From Holosporaceae bacterium (lineage in GTDB: Bacteria; Pseudomonadota; Alphaproteobacteria; UBA3830), in the NCBI GenBank assembly GCA_031283445.1, contig JAITBT010000064.1, positions 1 to 53,884 of the forward strand: a DNA stretch of 53,884 nucleotides. The letters are read 5' to 3'. A model generated the notes under the pieces. The model was not told the DNA's origin, searched no databases, and saw nothing but the letters and a program-made list of their open reading frames with translations. Both the position numbers and the translations under genes were made by a program. Shown piece by piece: positions 8,104-16,752 of this stretch; within the stretch, counting starts at the first letter, position 1; each line of letters opens with the position of its first letter.

Positions 8104-9465
8104 TTATAGCATCGCCTTAATTATAGCCTCGGTGGTTTTTTTCGCATCCCCCAGGAGCATTACTGTGTTGGCTGCATAAAATAATTCATTATCGATGCCG
8201 GCGTATCCTGGGCCCATGGATCTCTTCAAAAACAGAATCACCTTTGCCTTTTCCACGTCCAGAATAGGCATGCCGTAGACGGGGCTTTCCGGATCCTTTT
8301 TCGCGGCTGGGTTGGTAATGTCATTTGCTCCAATCACGTAGGCTACGTCGCAGATTGGAAACTCCCTGTTGATTTCGTCCATTTCAAAGACCTTGTCGTA
8401 GGAGACATTAGCCTCCGCCAGCAGGACATTCATGTGCCCTGGCATGCGTCCTGCCACTGGATGAATCGCATATTTTATCTGGGCACCAAATTTTGCCAGG
8501 ATCTCTTCCATCTCTTTCAATGCATGTTGAGCCTGGGACGTCGCCATGCCGTAACCCGGAATCACTATAACTGTTTTTGCATTTCTTAGGAGATAAGCTG
8601 CATCTTCGGGACAGCCTTGTTTAAAAGATCTAGACACCCGAAGTCTCTCCGCTAGATCCTTTCGTTCTGTCTTGAATATTACATCCCACAACTGGCGATT
8701 CATACTTTTACACATGATGTGGCTGAGTATAGCTCCGCTCGCTCCGACTAATGCTCCGGTAATGATCAGAAGATCGTTGTGCAGTGTAAACCCTATCCCG
8801 GATGCTGTCCAACCGGAAAGAGAATTTAGGATTGATACTATGATTGGCATGTCTGCGCCACCGATCGGAAGAATTAGGGTAATTCCCAGCACAAAAGCAC
8901 AAGCTGTTCCTAAAATAAAAGCATTCCTATTGCCGTCGGTGAGCACGAAATACATGAGAAGGCCGCTCATGGCCATACCCAAAAAAGCATTCAGAGCAGG
9001 AGGGATGTTAAATTTCCTGCATATTCCTTGCAGTTTTAGAAAAGCGAGCAGGGATCCACTGAAGGTCATCGCTCCGACGGTAGCTCCAATCCCCATCTCT
9101 CCAAGACTTGATCTTTGCAGACCAAATGGTGCGATCATGCCAAATATCTCGGGAGTAAGAAATACTGCGTAAGCAACCAAAACTGCGGCCATTCCAACCA
9201 TACTGTGAAATCCTGCCATCAGTTGCGGAAGAGCTGCCATCGAAATGGCGTTGGTAATACAAATGCCGGCCGCTCCACCGACCAATATTATGGAGATTAT
9301 AAAAACCAAGTTGAAATGATTTGTGAGCATAAAAGTAGCAATACCCACAATCATCATACCGGCAATGCCACAAATGTTTCCGTGCATTGCGCTTTCCGCC
9401 GAAGACAATCCTTTTAGGGCAAAAATGAAACATACTGCGGCTATTAAATACAAAATATTTTCCAT
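8104..9465 (-). CDS. pntB: NAD(P) transhydrogenase subunit beta
   Basis: Membrane and NADP(H)-binding part of the proton-translocating transhydrogenase, which makes NADPH from NADH using the proton gradient. The 453 residues start with about nine membrane segments (1-260) and end with the conserved NADP domain. Visible landmarks are VIPGYGMA, HPVAGRMPGHMNVLLAEA, the VIGANDITNPAA stretch and MPILDVEKA, and GPGYAGIDN. It follows pntAB after 7 bases, as in alphaproteobacterial pnt operons. The soluble PntAA subunit is not encoded next to it, so the enzyme cannot be assembled from this locus alone. Confidence 0.95.
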   Translation of the reverse strand: MENILYLIAAVCFIFALKGLSSAESAMHGNICGIAGMMIVGIATFMLTNHFNLVFIISIILVGGAAGICITNAISMAALPQLMAGFHSMVGMAAVLVAYAVFLTPEIFGMIAPFGLQRSSLGEMGIGATVGAMTFSGSLLAFLKLQGICRKFNIPPALNAFLGMAMSGLLMYFVLTDGNRNAFILGTACAFVLGITLILPIGGADMPIIVSILNSLSGWTASGIGFTLHNDLLIITGALVGASGAILSHIMCKSMNRQLWDVIFKTERKDLAERLRVSRSFKQGCPEDAAYLLRNAKTVIVIPGYGMATSQAQHALKEMEEILAKFGAQIKYAIHPVAGRMPGHMNVLLAEANVSYDKVFEMDEINREFPICDVAYVIGANDITNPAAKKDPESPVYGMPILDVEKAKVILFLKRSMGPGYAGIDNELFYAANTVMLLGDAKKTTEAIIKAML

Positions 9466-9472
9466 TTATAGC

Positions 9473-9787
9473 CTATTTTTTATGAAACATATTCAACATC
9501 TTTCGGGTAATCGCGAATCCTCCAAAAATATTTATAGATGCCAGAAAAATGGCAACAGATCCAAGAATTTTCGAACATATACAGTTTTGCTGTGATGCTG
9601 CAAAGATCGCTCCGACTATGATGACACTCGAAATCGCATTTGTAATGGACATCAGAGGCGCGTGGAGCGCCGGCGTTACTCTCCAAACTAAGTAGTACCC
9701 AATAAAACAGGCCAAAACGAAAACCGTGATTTCGTGAGTGTTAATTCCACCTGCAAGGTTTTCGATGACTCCGACGCAACAACACAT
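9473..9787 (-). CDS. pntAB: NAD(P) transhydrogenase subunit alpha part 2 (PntAB)
   Basis: Small membrane subunit of transhydrogenase, equal to the C-terminal hydrophobic part of E. coli PntA and to the separate PntAB of Rhodospirillum. The 104 residues give three to four membrane helices. Conserved features are GYYLVWRVTPALHAPLMSIT (residues 28-47), the ISSVIIVGA helix and the ending GGFAITRKMLNMF. The ATG is supported by GGAG about seven bases upstream. Usually the gene for the soluble NAD-binding PntAA lies directly upstream, but 9788-10013 is non-coding and the next gene is unrelated. Confidence 0.9.
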   Translation of the reverse strand: MCCCVGVIENLAGGINTHEITVFVLACFIGYYLVWRVTPALHAPLMSITNAISSVIIVGAIFAASQQNCICSKILGSVAIFLASINIFGGFAITRKMLNMFHKK

Positions 9788-9839
9788 AACGTCTCCAACA
9801 AATCATTATAGATATAACAAAAATTCATCTCTGAGTTGG

Positions 9840-9851
9840 AGTATACCAAAA
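9840..9851 (-). promoter_or_regulatory. Extended -10 promoter element for pntAB-pntB
   Basis: The minus strand reads TTTTGGTATACT, an extended -10 (TGG-TATACT) 52 bases before the pntAB start. No good -35 is seen, as expected for extended -10 promoters. The same 12-base layout recurs before mutL and, slightly changed, before the SRP RNA. Confidence 0.45.
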
Positions 9852-10013
9852 AGTTATTAATAATTGATAGACAAAAATCTTAACCTTCTAATTTTGGATT
9901 GAATACATTCCTTTTTAACCAAGATTAATCAATTAAATTCCGCTCCATTTGCTGCAATATAGATATCATCCTCTACTCATTCTTTGCACGACTGACTAGC
10001 CTACCAGAAATAC

Positions 10014-11351
10014 CTAGGAGAGAGGAATAATTGCCATTACTTGAAACATTGTACGTTTTATTTTTACTTTCGGGCGTGTGGTGTGGCCTAGTATTGTGAT
10101 CGGTCCGTAGTTTTTTACTATAGGAAAATAGTATGTTGTACTTATACTGAGAATCCAATTATCGTTGGTCCTTTTTTCCATGCCGATTCCGATAAATGGC
10201 GTTGTTGCAGCCAGTGGTTTCTGTTCCATAAATTCACCCCACCGGGCAATGCCTCTAAAATATGAAAAACCAAATTTTGCAAACAAATCGGATTTAATAC
10301 TAGGAGCATAGACGCGATATTTCAAAGCGATATGCGGGCTCAAACCAAATGCTAGTTTGCCATTTTCGGCAGCGCTGTCTATTTCTTTGCTTAAACCTTC
10401 TAGCAGTTCTCTTCGAGCGGCTATAACTTCGTCAATTGGTGTTGGCGTCACGTCAGGTAAACCACCAGCAATCTGAATCACGTGACCTCTAATACTTCCA
10501 CGTAATAGTTCACCTAGCGATGTTGCTGCATCAGCGCGAAGATCTACTAGTTGAGGATAAGTAAGACTTTGTAAAACAGATGCAAAATTCGGATAATATG
10601 ATGTTATAAATTTTCTCAAAAATTCAATCGTTTCTGTATTCGAACCACCAAAACCAACGTCAGCGCCATAAGTGAAGTCGTTTAGCGTAGCGGTTGCGAT
10701 CGGTGCAGCATTCCAGATGTTAGTAGATGTCACGCCGCCTGCCAGGGAAACGGCAGGATTTGTAATAAATCCATGATCGAGAACTACAGTTTCGTCCCCT
10801 CCAATGTATTTGAATACATCCACAAGTTTTATCGTAACAGCACGGTCGACCACTGTGTCGGCTAAGCCGCCTCCGGCGTTAGATTGGTGATAATCTACAA
10901 CGGCAGCGTTTATATTGGCACCTATGGCTGAAAAAAATCTGTTCACATCTGATACCATCTTCATGAATATCGGAGAATTCGAAGCATATACATTACCTAT
11001 GGTTTGCCGCGGATTATTACGGCCAGCATCACATCCAATTTCGATCCCAAAATTATTAGACAAATTGCAACCAAAAATTACAGATACTCCAGCTGGAGTT
11101 GAATTGATCTTTGTTTTAACTCCGGTAAAATGGCGGTTCTCCTGGCACAGCATCTGCTGATTTACAGCATAAAAGCCTACGCCCACATAGCTTTCTGTAG
11201 TCTTAACATCATTGTGATCGTTGTCTGCGGAATTAGAACTCTCTGCTTCCTCATGTTTCTGCTTGGAGCCGTGGTCCTCTCGCAATACTGTCGCATGGAT
11301 ATTCATCTCCGTGAGTATAAATAAAAAATAATAGACATATAATCTTTTCAT
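10014..11351 (-). CDS. Exported protein of unknown function, possible outer-membrane protein
   Basis: I do not recognise this 445-residue protein. A probable signal peptide (MKRLYVYYFLFILTEMNIHA) is followed by a charged, Ser/Asp/His-rich linker. Then come stretches with alternating hydrophobic residues such as YVGVGFYAV, GVSVIFGCN and, at the end, IGIGMEKR and WILSISTTYYF. This pattern suggests beta strands of a small barrel interrupted by a large insert (about 130-330). It does not end in the usual aromatic residue. An ATG at 11366 would lie about 3 bases from the predicted transcription start, so the ATG at 11351, with AGGA just upstream, is preferred. It is a single-gene unit. Confidence 0.6.
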   Translation of the reverse strand: MKRLYVYYFLFILTEMNIHATVLREDHGSKQKHEEAESSNSADNDHNDVKTTESYVGVGFYAVNQQMLCQENRHFTGVKTKINSTPAGVSVIFGCNLSNNFGIEIGCDAGRNNPRQTIGNVYASNSPIFMKMVSDVNRFFSAIGANINAAVVDYHQSNAGGGLADTVVDRAVTIKLVDVFKYIGGDETVVLDHGFITNPAVSLAGGVTSTNIWNAAPIATATLNDFTYGADVGFGGSNTETIEFLRKFITSYYPNFASVLQSLTYPQLVDLRADAATSLGELLRGSIRGHVIQIAGGLPDVTPTPIDEVIAARRELLEGLSKEIDSAAENGKLAFGLSPHIALKYRVYAPSIKSDLFAKFGFSYFRGIARWGEFMEQKPLAATTPFIGIGMEKRTNDNWILSISTTYYFPIVKNYGPITILGHTTRPKVKIKRTMFQVMAIIPLS

Positions 11352-11375
11352 TATCCTAAACATCATTGCGTATTT

Positions 11376-11404
11376 GTTATATCGGATGCAAATGCAAGAA
11401 ACAA
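11376..11404 (-). promoter_or_regulatory. Promoter of the exported protein gene
   Basis: On the minus strand TTGTTT (11399-11404) and TATAAC (11376-11381) are 17 bases apart. The predicted transcript starts near 11369, giving an 18-base leader to the ATG at 11351. Confidence 0.5.
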
Positions 11405-11511
11405 TAATTTAAGATAAAAATTTACTTATTTTTTATAAATTATAAGATAATAAACTGCTATTGTGATTTAATAAAAATTGAAAAATACATCATTGCCCTA
11501 TTATTTCAGCT

Positions 11512-11535
11512 ATAAAGAGCAGTGACAAACACTGC
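11512..11535 (-). terminator. Possible terminator after ybaB
   Basis: On the minus strand GCAGTG-TTTGT-CACTGC (11519-11535) forms a six-pair stem with a five-base loop. It is followed by TCTTTAT, a weak T-rich tract. It lies about 35 bases past the ybaB stop and would end the ffs-dnaX-ybaB transcript. Confidence 0.45.
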
Positions 11536-11570
11536 ATCATTAAATTTTTGGATTAGATCACACGAGTGTA

Positions 11571-11879
11571 TTAAAAGGGCAGTTTCATTCCCGGAGGCAA
11601 GAAACTACCCATCTGTTCCGCTAATTTAGCTTCCAGTTTCGATTTCGCATCACGAAATGCCGCAATAACTAAATCCGAAACTATTTCAGCCTCCTCCGGC
11701 GACAATAATTTAGGTTCCAGAGTCAGACTTTTCATGTCGCCTTTCCCGGTAATGACGACGGTCACCATTCCGCCTCCAGAAGTTCCTGTGATTTCCAAGT
11801 CATTCAGCTTATTCTGAGCTTCCAGAAATTTAGCCTGCATCTGTTGCGCTTGTTCCATTAATTGTTTAAAATTATTCAT
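11571..11879 (-). CDS. ybaB: YbaB/EbfC nucleoid-associated protein
   Basis: Small DNA-binding protein of 102 residues in the YbaB/EbfC family, thought to bind DNA as a dimer and affect nucleoid structure. It begins with the amphipathic helix around MEQAQQMQAKFLEAQ, followed by the strand region EITGTSGGGMVTVVITGKG and a C-terminal LPPGMKLPF, all typical. It sits 10 bases downstream of dnaX, the classic dnaX-ybaB arrangement. recR, which commonly follows, is absent. Confidence 0.9.
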   Translation of the reverse strand: MNNFKQLMEQAQQMQAKFLEAQNKLNDLEITGTSGGGMVTVVITGKGDMKSLTLEPKLLSPEEAEIVSDLVIAAFRDAKSKLEAKLAEQMGSFLPPGMKLPF

Positions 11880-11889
11880 ATTTTTCTTT

Positions 11890-13140
11890 CTATTGCTCTA
11901 CTCTGGCACCCGGAAACATTCTTAATGTTTCTCCTACCAAAGATTTTGTCATGTTTTCTGTATGGAGTATTTTTTCGCTTTTTGCAAGCGGTTTAGAAGA
12001 GTCACGCGAAATCTCCTGGATTAATTCCTGAAGATCCGGTAATTCGGAAGCATAGGCAATGCGAATCAGAAGCATTTCCAGAACTATTTCCGAACGTTCA
12101 CTAAATCTTAACTCATTGACCCCCTTCAAAAGCATCTGCCAAATTTTTGTTATAGATGCCAGAGAAGTCTTTTCCGCTAGTTTCTTTAGTTGCGGAAACG
12201 AATCGTCAGAGACAATCATTTCTGCCGGTTGGATATTTGTTTTTAAGCATGCTAGCATGTGGACATGATCCATTAACGCATTAATGATTTTAGGAGCTGA
12301 GGCGTTGTTTTCGTTCATTTCCCTATATTTTTTAACGGCAGCTTTTATATCAGCAGAAAAGACGAGGTCCAACAGCTCAATTATATCATTGTCATCAGAA
12401 ATATTCAGCATATCTTTTAAATCTCGAACGGCTAACTCATTGTTTTCCGATATGTTTATCGCTTGATCTAGAATTGAAAGGCCGTCTCGGATTGACCCGT
12501 CGGCTGCTCGTGCTAACAATGTCAATACTTCTGCAGAAGCAAAAATACCCTCCTGGTTGCAGATGGAGGACAAATACTGGGCCATTAAATCTGTGTCTAT
12601 TTTTTTCAGATCAAATTTAAGAACACGAGACATTATAGTTTCCGGAATTTTGTATGTCTCCGTCGTTGCAAACAAAAACTTCACATGAGGAGGAGGCTCT
12701 TCCAATGTTTTTAGAAGAGCATTAAATGCACTTTTGGAAAGCATATGAACTTCATCTATGATGAAAATCTTGAACTTCCCGGTGGTTGGCATATATCTGC
12801 TAGATTCTAAAATTTCGCGGACATCATCGACGCCGGTATTACTGGCGGCGTCCAGCTCGATCACATCCATAAGATTATCATGTAAAAAATTCAGACACGA
12901 TGCGCATTGACAGCATGGTTCTGGATCGGTGTCTGCGCGTTTTTCGCAACGGAATACTTTAGCTAGAATTCTTGCGATGGTGGTCTTACCTACTCCGCGA
13001 GTACCAGAAAACAGAAGCGCAGGTCCTAGTCTATTTTTTACCAAACCTCGGGTAATTATTTTGATAGTTAAACCTTGTCCCACTACATCGCTGAATTTTT
13101 GAGGTCTATATTTTATGGCCAGCGGGATATAGATGCTCAT
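11890..13140 (-). CDS. dnaX: DNA polymerase III subunit gamma (DnaX, short form)
   Basis: ATPase of the clamp loader that opens the beta clamp at replication forks. Walker A is GTRGVGKT at 46-53 and the zinc site uses cysteines among 65, 76, 77, 79 and 82. Walker B is IIDEVHML around 127-133 and sensor 1 is ATTE. The SRC motif reads SRV, keeping the arginine finger. At 416 residues it stops after domain III plus a short tail, like E. coli gamma (431) and unlike full tau (643) or typical alphaproteobacterial DnaX (~600). No tau part that binds DnaB and the polymerase is seen. Transcribed with the SRP RNA upstream. Confidence 0.9.
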   Translation of the reverse strand: MSIYIPLAIKYRPQKFSDVVGQGLTIKIITRGLVKNRLGPALLFSGTRGVGKTTIARILAKVFRCEKRADTDPEPCCQCASCLNFLHDNLMDVIELDAASNTGVDDVREILESSRYMPTTGKFKIFIIDEVHMLSKSAFNALLKTLEEPPPHVKFLFATTETYKIPETIMSRVLKFDLKKIDTDLMAQYLSSICNQEGIFASAEVLTLLARAADGSIRDGLSILDQAINISENNELAVRDLKDMLNISDDNDIIELLDLVFSADIKAAVKKYREMNENNASAPKIINALMDHVHMLACLKTNIQPAEMIVSDDSFPQLKKLAEKTSLASITKIWQMLLKGVNELRFSERSEIVLEMLLIRIAYASELPDLQELIQEISRDSSKPLAKSEKILHTENMTKSLVGETLRMFPGARVEQ

Positions 13141-13158
13141 ACTAATTCTCCAAATTAA

Positions 13159-13246
13159 TTGGGTAGCTGACCCATCCGATATTTGCTACGGCTGCTTCCT
13201 TCCGAACCTGACCGAGTTCGCAATCCTGGACGCCCATCTACCCAAT
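13159..13246 (-). ncRNA. ffs: Signal recognition particle RNA (4.5S type)
   Basis: The minus strand carries the universal SRP RNA tip, TCAGGTTCGGAAGGAAGCAGCC-like (GGTC...GGAAGGAAGCAGCC). The ends, TTGGGTAG and CTACCCAA, pair to close the hairpin, giving about 88 bases. It is the RNA partner of Ffh in co-translational membrane targeting. Its position just upstream of dnaX is the common bacterial arrangement. Confidence 0.93.
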
Positions 13247-13250
13247 CTAT

Positions 13251-13262
13251 ATTGTACCAAAA
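13251..13262 (-). promoter_or_regulatory. Extended -10 promoter element of SRP RNA
   Basis: The minus strand reads TTTTGGTACAAT, an extended -10 (TGG-TACAAT) ending four bases before the predicted 5' end of the SRP RNA. This matches expected spacing. It resembles the elements before pntAB and mutL. Confidence 0.5.
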
Positions 13263-13319
13263 CTGCAGTTATGAGAAAAGTGTAGAAAAATTTGCAAAAC
13301 GAATGGAGAAAACAAATAA

Positions 13320-13348
13320 TTGATTATTCAAAAATTAACATTTATAAA
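13320..13348 (+). promoter_or_regulatory. Promoter of the M23 peptidase gene
   Basis: TTGATT (13320-13325) and TATAAA (13343-13348) are 17 bases apart. The predicted leader to the GTG start is about 30 bases. It may drive the whole peptidase-serC-rnd-tsaB run. Confidence 0.5.
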
Positions 13349-13383
13349 TAATAGTAAATCATGATGAGTTAATTTTATAGCTT

Positions 13384-14523
13384 GTGGAGAATGTACTGAA
13401 GTCGTTTGTAATAACAAATCCGGTCAGATTTTTTTACGGTTGTATCTTGATCTTGATAGGATATGTTCCTGTATTCGTTGACTTCTTTTCACACCGCTCC
13501 ATTCCTTTACCACAAGAAGTTTACGTGTTTGAGAAACAAGAAAATAAAATACCACTATTACTGGGCAAGGATTTACCGACTGTGAGTAATAGTTACTGGG
13601 TTCCAGAGAATCAGCAATTCGAATCATTTTATAGTAGACTTTATACAGTCAGCATACCAGGACCAGGTGCCACAATCAACAAAGCAAGTCCCGACAAAAA
13701 GTTGACGACAGGTCCCATAAAAACAATCTCTTCGGGCAGATTTTTAGGTTCAAAATTTGTTAAAGGTAAAATAGAATCTAATTTTTACACGGATGCTCGC
13801 CGATTGGGAGTACCCGCTACAGTAGTAGATAGCGTAATACATAATTTATCTACCAAAATAAATTTTAACCATTCTCTTAAGAAGGGGGATACATTTGAGA
13901 TAGTATACAACCCAAAAAATATGATGTTGTGCTCCAAAATCATTACTAGACGAGGTTCCGTAACAGTCTATAGATTTACGCATGGAACGAATTCCGCGTA
14001 TTATTTTGAAGACGGAGTAAAAGTTGCGGCGAAAACAGATTCAAATAGTTTTGCACCACCTCTGCTGGGAAAGTATAAAGTATCCTCCGCCTTTGGCCGC
14101 AGGTGGCATCCTATCCGCGGTGTATATCAAAATCATACAGGTGTGGATCTCTCCGCACCACATGGTACTCCGGTCTATGCAATTTTTAGCGGGATAGTAA
14201 CAAGAGCATCTTGGAACTATGGATATGGCAATTGTGTAGATATAAAGCATCAGGCTGGATTCAGCAGTAGATATGGACACCTAAGTAGATATGTAGTCCA
14301 CTGTGGGGAGAATGTAAAAAAAGGTCAGCTGATTGGTTTTGTTGGATCGACCGGGACATCAACGGGATCGCACCTGCACTTGGAGTTAGCTAGAAATGAT
14401 AGGAAAATGAACCCTTTAAGTGTAAAAATGATACCAAAAGAAAAGGCTACTGTACCCAATAGGAATGGTTTTAATATCGTAAAAGAGCAAATGAAAACAT
14501 TACTTTCTCGGATGGATGTATAA
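13384..14523 (+). CDS. M23-family murein endopeptidase
   Basis: Probable zinc metallopeptidase acting on peptidoglycan cross-links in the periplasm. The 379-residue protein has an N-terminal membrane anchor at about 10-32. A middle region (about 140-230) contains INFNHSLKKGDTFEIVY, like the LysM/OapA-type domain of MepM relatives. The C-terminal M23 domain has HTGVD with His251 and Asp255 and HLHLE with His330 and His332, so the metal ligands and catalytic His are present. The start is GTG with a weak ribosome-binding site; no better ATG keeps the anchor. serC follows after 14 bases. Confidence 0.85.
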   Translation: MENVLKSFVITNPVRFFYGCILILIGYVPVFVDFFSHRSIPLPQEVYVFEKQENKIPLLLGKDLPTVSNSYWVPENQQFESFYSRLYTVSIPGPGATINKASPDKKLTTGPIKTISSGRFLGSKFVKGKIESNFYTDARRLGVPATVVDSVIHNLSTKINFNHSLKKGDTFEIVYNPKNMMLCSKIITRRGSVTVYRFTHGTNSAYYFEDGVKVAAKTDSNSFAPPLLGKYKVSSAFGRRWHPIRGVYQNHTGVDLSAPHGTPVYAIFSGIVTRASWNYGYGNCVDIKHQAGFSSRYGHLSRYVVHCGENVKKGQLIGFVGSTGTSTGSHLHLELARNDRKMNPLSVKMIPKEKATVPNRNGFNIVKEQMKTLLSRMDV

Positions 14524-14537
14524 ATTATGGTTAGCAC

Positions 14538-15701
14538 GTGGAGAGTCTAGTTAAAACCGTCGGAATGAAAAAACCAAGCTGCACAAGATTCTCATCAGGA
14601 CCTTGTGCAAAATACCCTGGCTGGTATGCGCCGAGCGAGTGCCTGGTGGGTCGTTCCCATAGATCTGAGGATGGATTAAAGTTAATTCGAGACGTCATGG
14701 AGCAGCAAAAAAAGGTTCTAGATATTCCAGAAGATTATCGTCTGGGAATCGTTCCCGCATCCGCCAGCGGCGCCATGGAGACAATACTTTGGGCACTGTT
14801 GGGAGAACGTGGAGTAGATGTGTTAGCCTGTTGCGTATTCAGCAATTGTTGGGGCCATGATGTGGTCTGGGAATTAAAAATTTCTGATGTCCGCTTGATA
14901 AAAGAAAATTTTCCAAAACTAGCGGATGTATCGCAGGTAGACTTCGCTAGAGATTTAGTTTTTTGCCTATCCTCGACCACATCTGGAGCGTCGTACCATG
15001 ACCTTGATTGGATACCTCCCAATCGGAAGGGGTTGGTCCTCTGCGATGCAGCCTCCGCTGTGTTCACTATGGATATCGACTGGAATAAACTAGATGCAGT
15101 TGCGTTCTCTTGGCAAAAAGGACTTGGAGGGGAGAGTGGATTTGGATCCATAGTATTGAGCCCGCGAGCTATCTCTCGATTAGAAACATATAAGCCCGAG
15201 TGGGCCATACCCAGAATATTTCGCATTGCTGCCGATAAAAAAGTTAAGTTTGATCTTTTCGAAGGCTACACGATTAATTCCCCATCCATGTTCTGTTTGG
15301 AGGATTTTCGCAATAGCTTAATCTGGGCGGATAGTATCGGTGGGCAAAAAGCATTGATTCAGAAAGTAAAGCAAAATTATGATGTGGTGCAGCAATGGCT
15401 GATACAACAAGAAATCTTTTGTTTTTTGGTAGAAGAAAAATATAGGGCGTATCATGTCATTTGTTTAGATGTTCTTTCCGAAGAATATCAATCCAAATCC
15501 GAAGAAGATAAATGGATTTTTCTAAAAAAGATCGTTGAAATTTGCGAAGAAGAAAATGTCGGATTTGATTTTCTAGGGCACATACACACGAAACCTAATT
15601 TGCGAATCTGGACAGGGCCAACAATTGATGCTTCTGATCTAGAGAAGTTTTTGCCATGGTTGGAAATAGCTTACAAGAGGGCGCTGAATGCTTTTAATTG
15701 A
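14538..15701 (+). CDS. serC: Phosphoserine aminotransferase
   Basis: PLP enzyme converting 3-phosphohydroxypyruvate and glutamate to phosphoserine for serine synthesis, also usable in pyridoxal phosphate synthesis. The 387 residues match the alphaproteobacterial/archaeal SerC type, with FSSGPCAKYPGW near the start, GRSHRSEDG and PASASGAME. The PLP lysine is Lys194 in SWQKGLGGE and the end reads RIWTGPTID. Usually serA follows; here rnd does, overlapping by 14 bases. The GTG start is 14 bases after the peptidase stop. No other serine pathway gene is in the window. Confidence 0.9.
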   Translation: MESLVKTVGMKKPSCTRFSSGPCAKYPGWYAPSECLVGRSHRSEDGLKLIRDVMEQQKKVLDIPEDYRLGIVPASASGAMETILWALLGERGVDVLACCVFSNCWGHDVVWELKISDVRLIKENFPKLADVSQVDFARDLVFCLSSTTSGASYHDLDWIPPNRKGLVLCDAASAVFTMDIDWNKLDAVAFSWQKGLGGESGFGSIVLSPRAISRLETYKPEWAIPRIFRIAADKKVKFDLFEGYTINSPSMFCLEDFRNSLIWADSIGGQKALIQKVKQNYDVVQQWLIQQEIFCFLVEEKYRAYHVICLDVLSEEYQSKSEEDKWIFLKKIVEICEEENVGFDFLGHIHTKPNLRIWTGPTIDASDLEKFLPWLEIAYKRALNAFN

Positions 15702-16752
15702 ATCTTCTGATCAACTCCAGGATTTTATAGAAAATACGATGAACGAACAATTCATCGCCGTGGATACAGAGTTTATACGTGAGAATTTGGAAAAACCTCT
15801 GCTGTGTTTAGTTCAAATAGCGACAGCGAATAATGTTTTTATAATCGATCCGATTGCGGTTGACATATCTCCGCTGAATAAAATTTTTGAAAACGCTGCT
15901 ATTAGAAAAGTATTTCACTCGGCTGTTCAAGATCTGGAGATATTAGCTCTGTACGGAATCAATATTAAAAATTTTTATGATACACAGCTCTACGAAGCAA
16001 TTTTAAGTACGAATGCTAGCATTAGTTATCAATCAATAGTTTTTCGATATCTAAACAAAGAACTAGAAAAGACACTTTCCAGAAGTAATTGGGGAAAACG
16101 CCCCTTGGATGAGGAACAATTGATATACTCAGCCAATGATGTCCTTTATCTAGGAGAAGTTTATGAAAAACAGCTGGAAAAATTGATGAAATTGGGCAGA
16201 GAAAGCTGGCTGGATGAAGAACTAAAGCAGATGTTATCTTTTGGAAAAGAAGAATCTTTTCTAGCATCATTAAATAAAAATAACCAAGAAGTATATATTC
16301 AGTTGAGTGAATGGCGGACTCAAAAAGCTAAGGAAAAAAACGTTCCTCCCAGTTCTATTATCCGGAACGATGTCATAAAAGCCATATGCCAAAAAGGCAT
16401 AAATTTTATACGAAATATTAAAAATTCTAGAAACATAAGAAATGCAGATTATAAAGAATTTCTACTTTTTGCAGAAAAAATCGCTGAAAAACTAGAAATC
16501 AAAGAGAGACAAATCGAGCAGAGTATCATAGTTAATTTATTGCGGACGCTGTTGGAAGTTTGTTCTCGGAAACATAATGTGGCCCCATCTATTGTTGCAA
16601 CATCCAAAGATCTTGAAAAATTAGCAATTCTCGATGAGGGGGTTAAGTGCTTATCAAATTGGAGGAATGAAATTTTTGGAAAAAATGCTCTTCGACTGCT
16701 GAATGGTGAAATTTCATTACGTATTAAAGAATGTGAAGTTATAGTGGAATGA
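15688..16752 (+). CDS. rnd: Ribonuclease D
   Basis: 3'-5' exoribonuclease of the DEDDy family that trims tRNA and other stable RNA ends. The 354-residue protein has VDTEF with Asp26 and Glu28, HSAVQDLEIL, and YSANDVLYL supplying the last Tyr/Asp of the active site. An HRDC domain follows at about 205-285. The ATG lies inside the end of serC, and the stop overlaps the tsaB start as ATGA, so translation is probably coupled through all three genes. Confidence 0.92.
   Translation: MLLIESSDQLQDFIENTMNEQFIAVDTEFIRENLEKPLLCLVQIATANNVFIIDPIAVDISPLNKIFENAAIRKVFHSAVQDLEILALYGINIKNFYDTQLYEAILSTNASISYQSIVFRYLNKELEKTLSRSNWGKRPLDEEQLIYSANDVLYLGEVYEKQLEKLMKLGRESWLDEELKQMLSFGKEESFLASLNKNNQEVYIQLSEWRTQKAKEKNVPPSSIIRNDVIKAICQKGINFIRNIKNSRNIRNADYKEFLLFAEKIAEKLEIKERQIEQSIIVNLLRTLLEVCSRKHNVAPSIVATSKDLEKLAILDEGVKCLSNWRNEIFGKNALRLLNGEISLRIKECEVIVE

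Noticed and set aside
8672-9172. 166-codon open frame on the plus strand
   Set aside because: Antisense to the strongly conserved pntB and without recognisable features.
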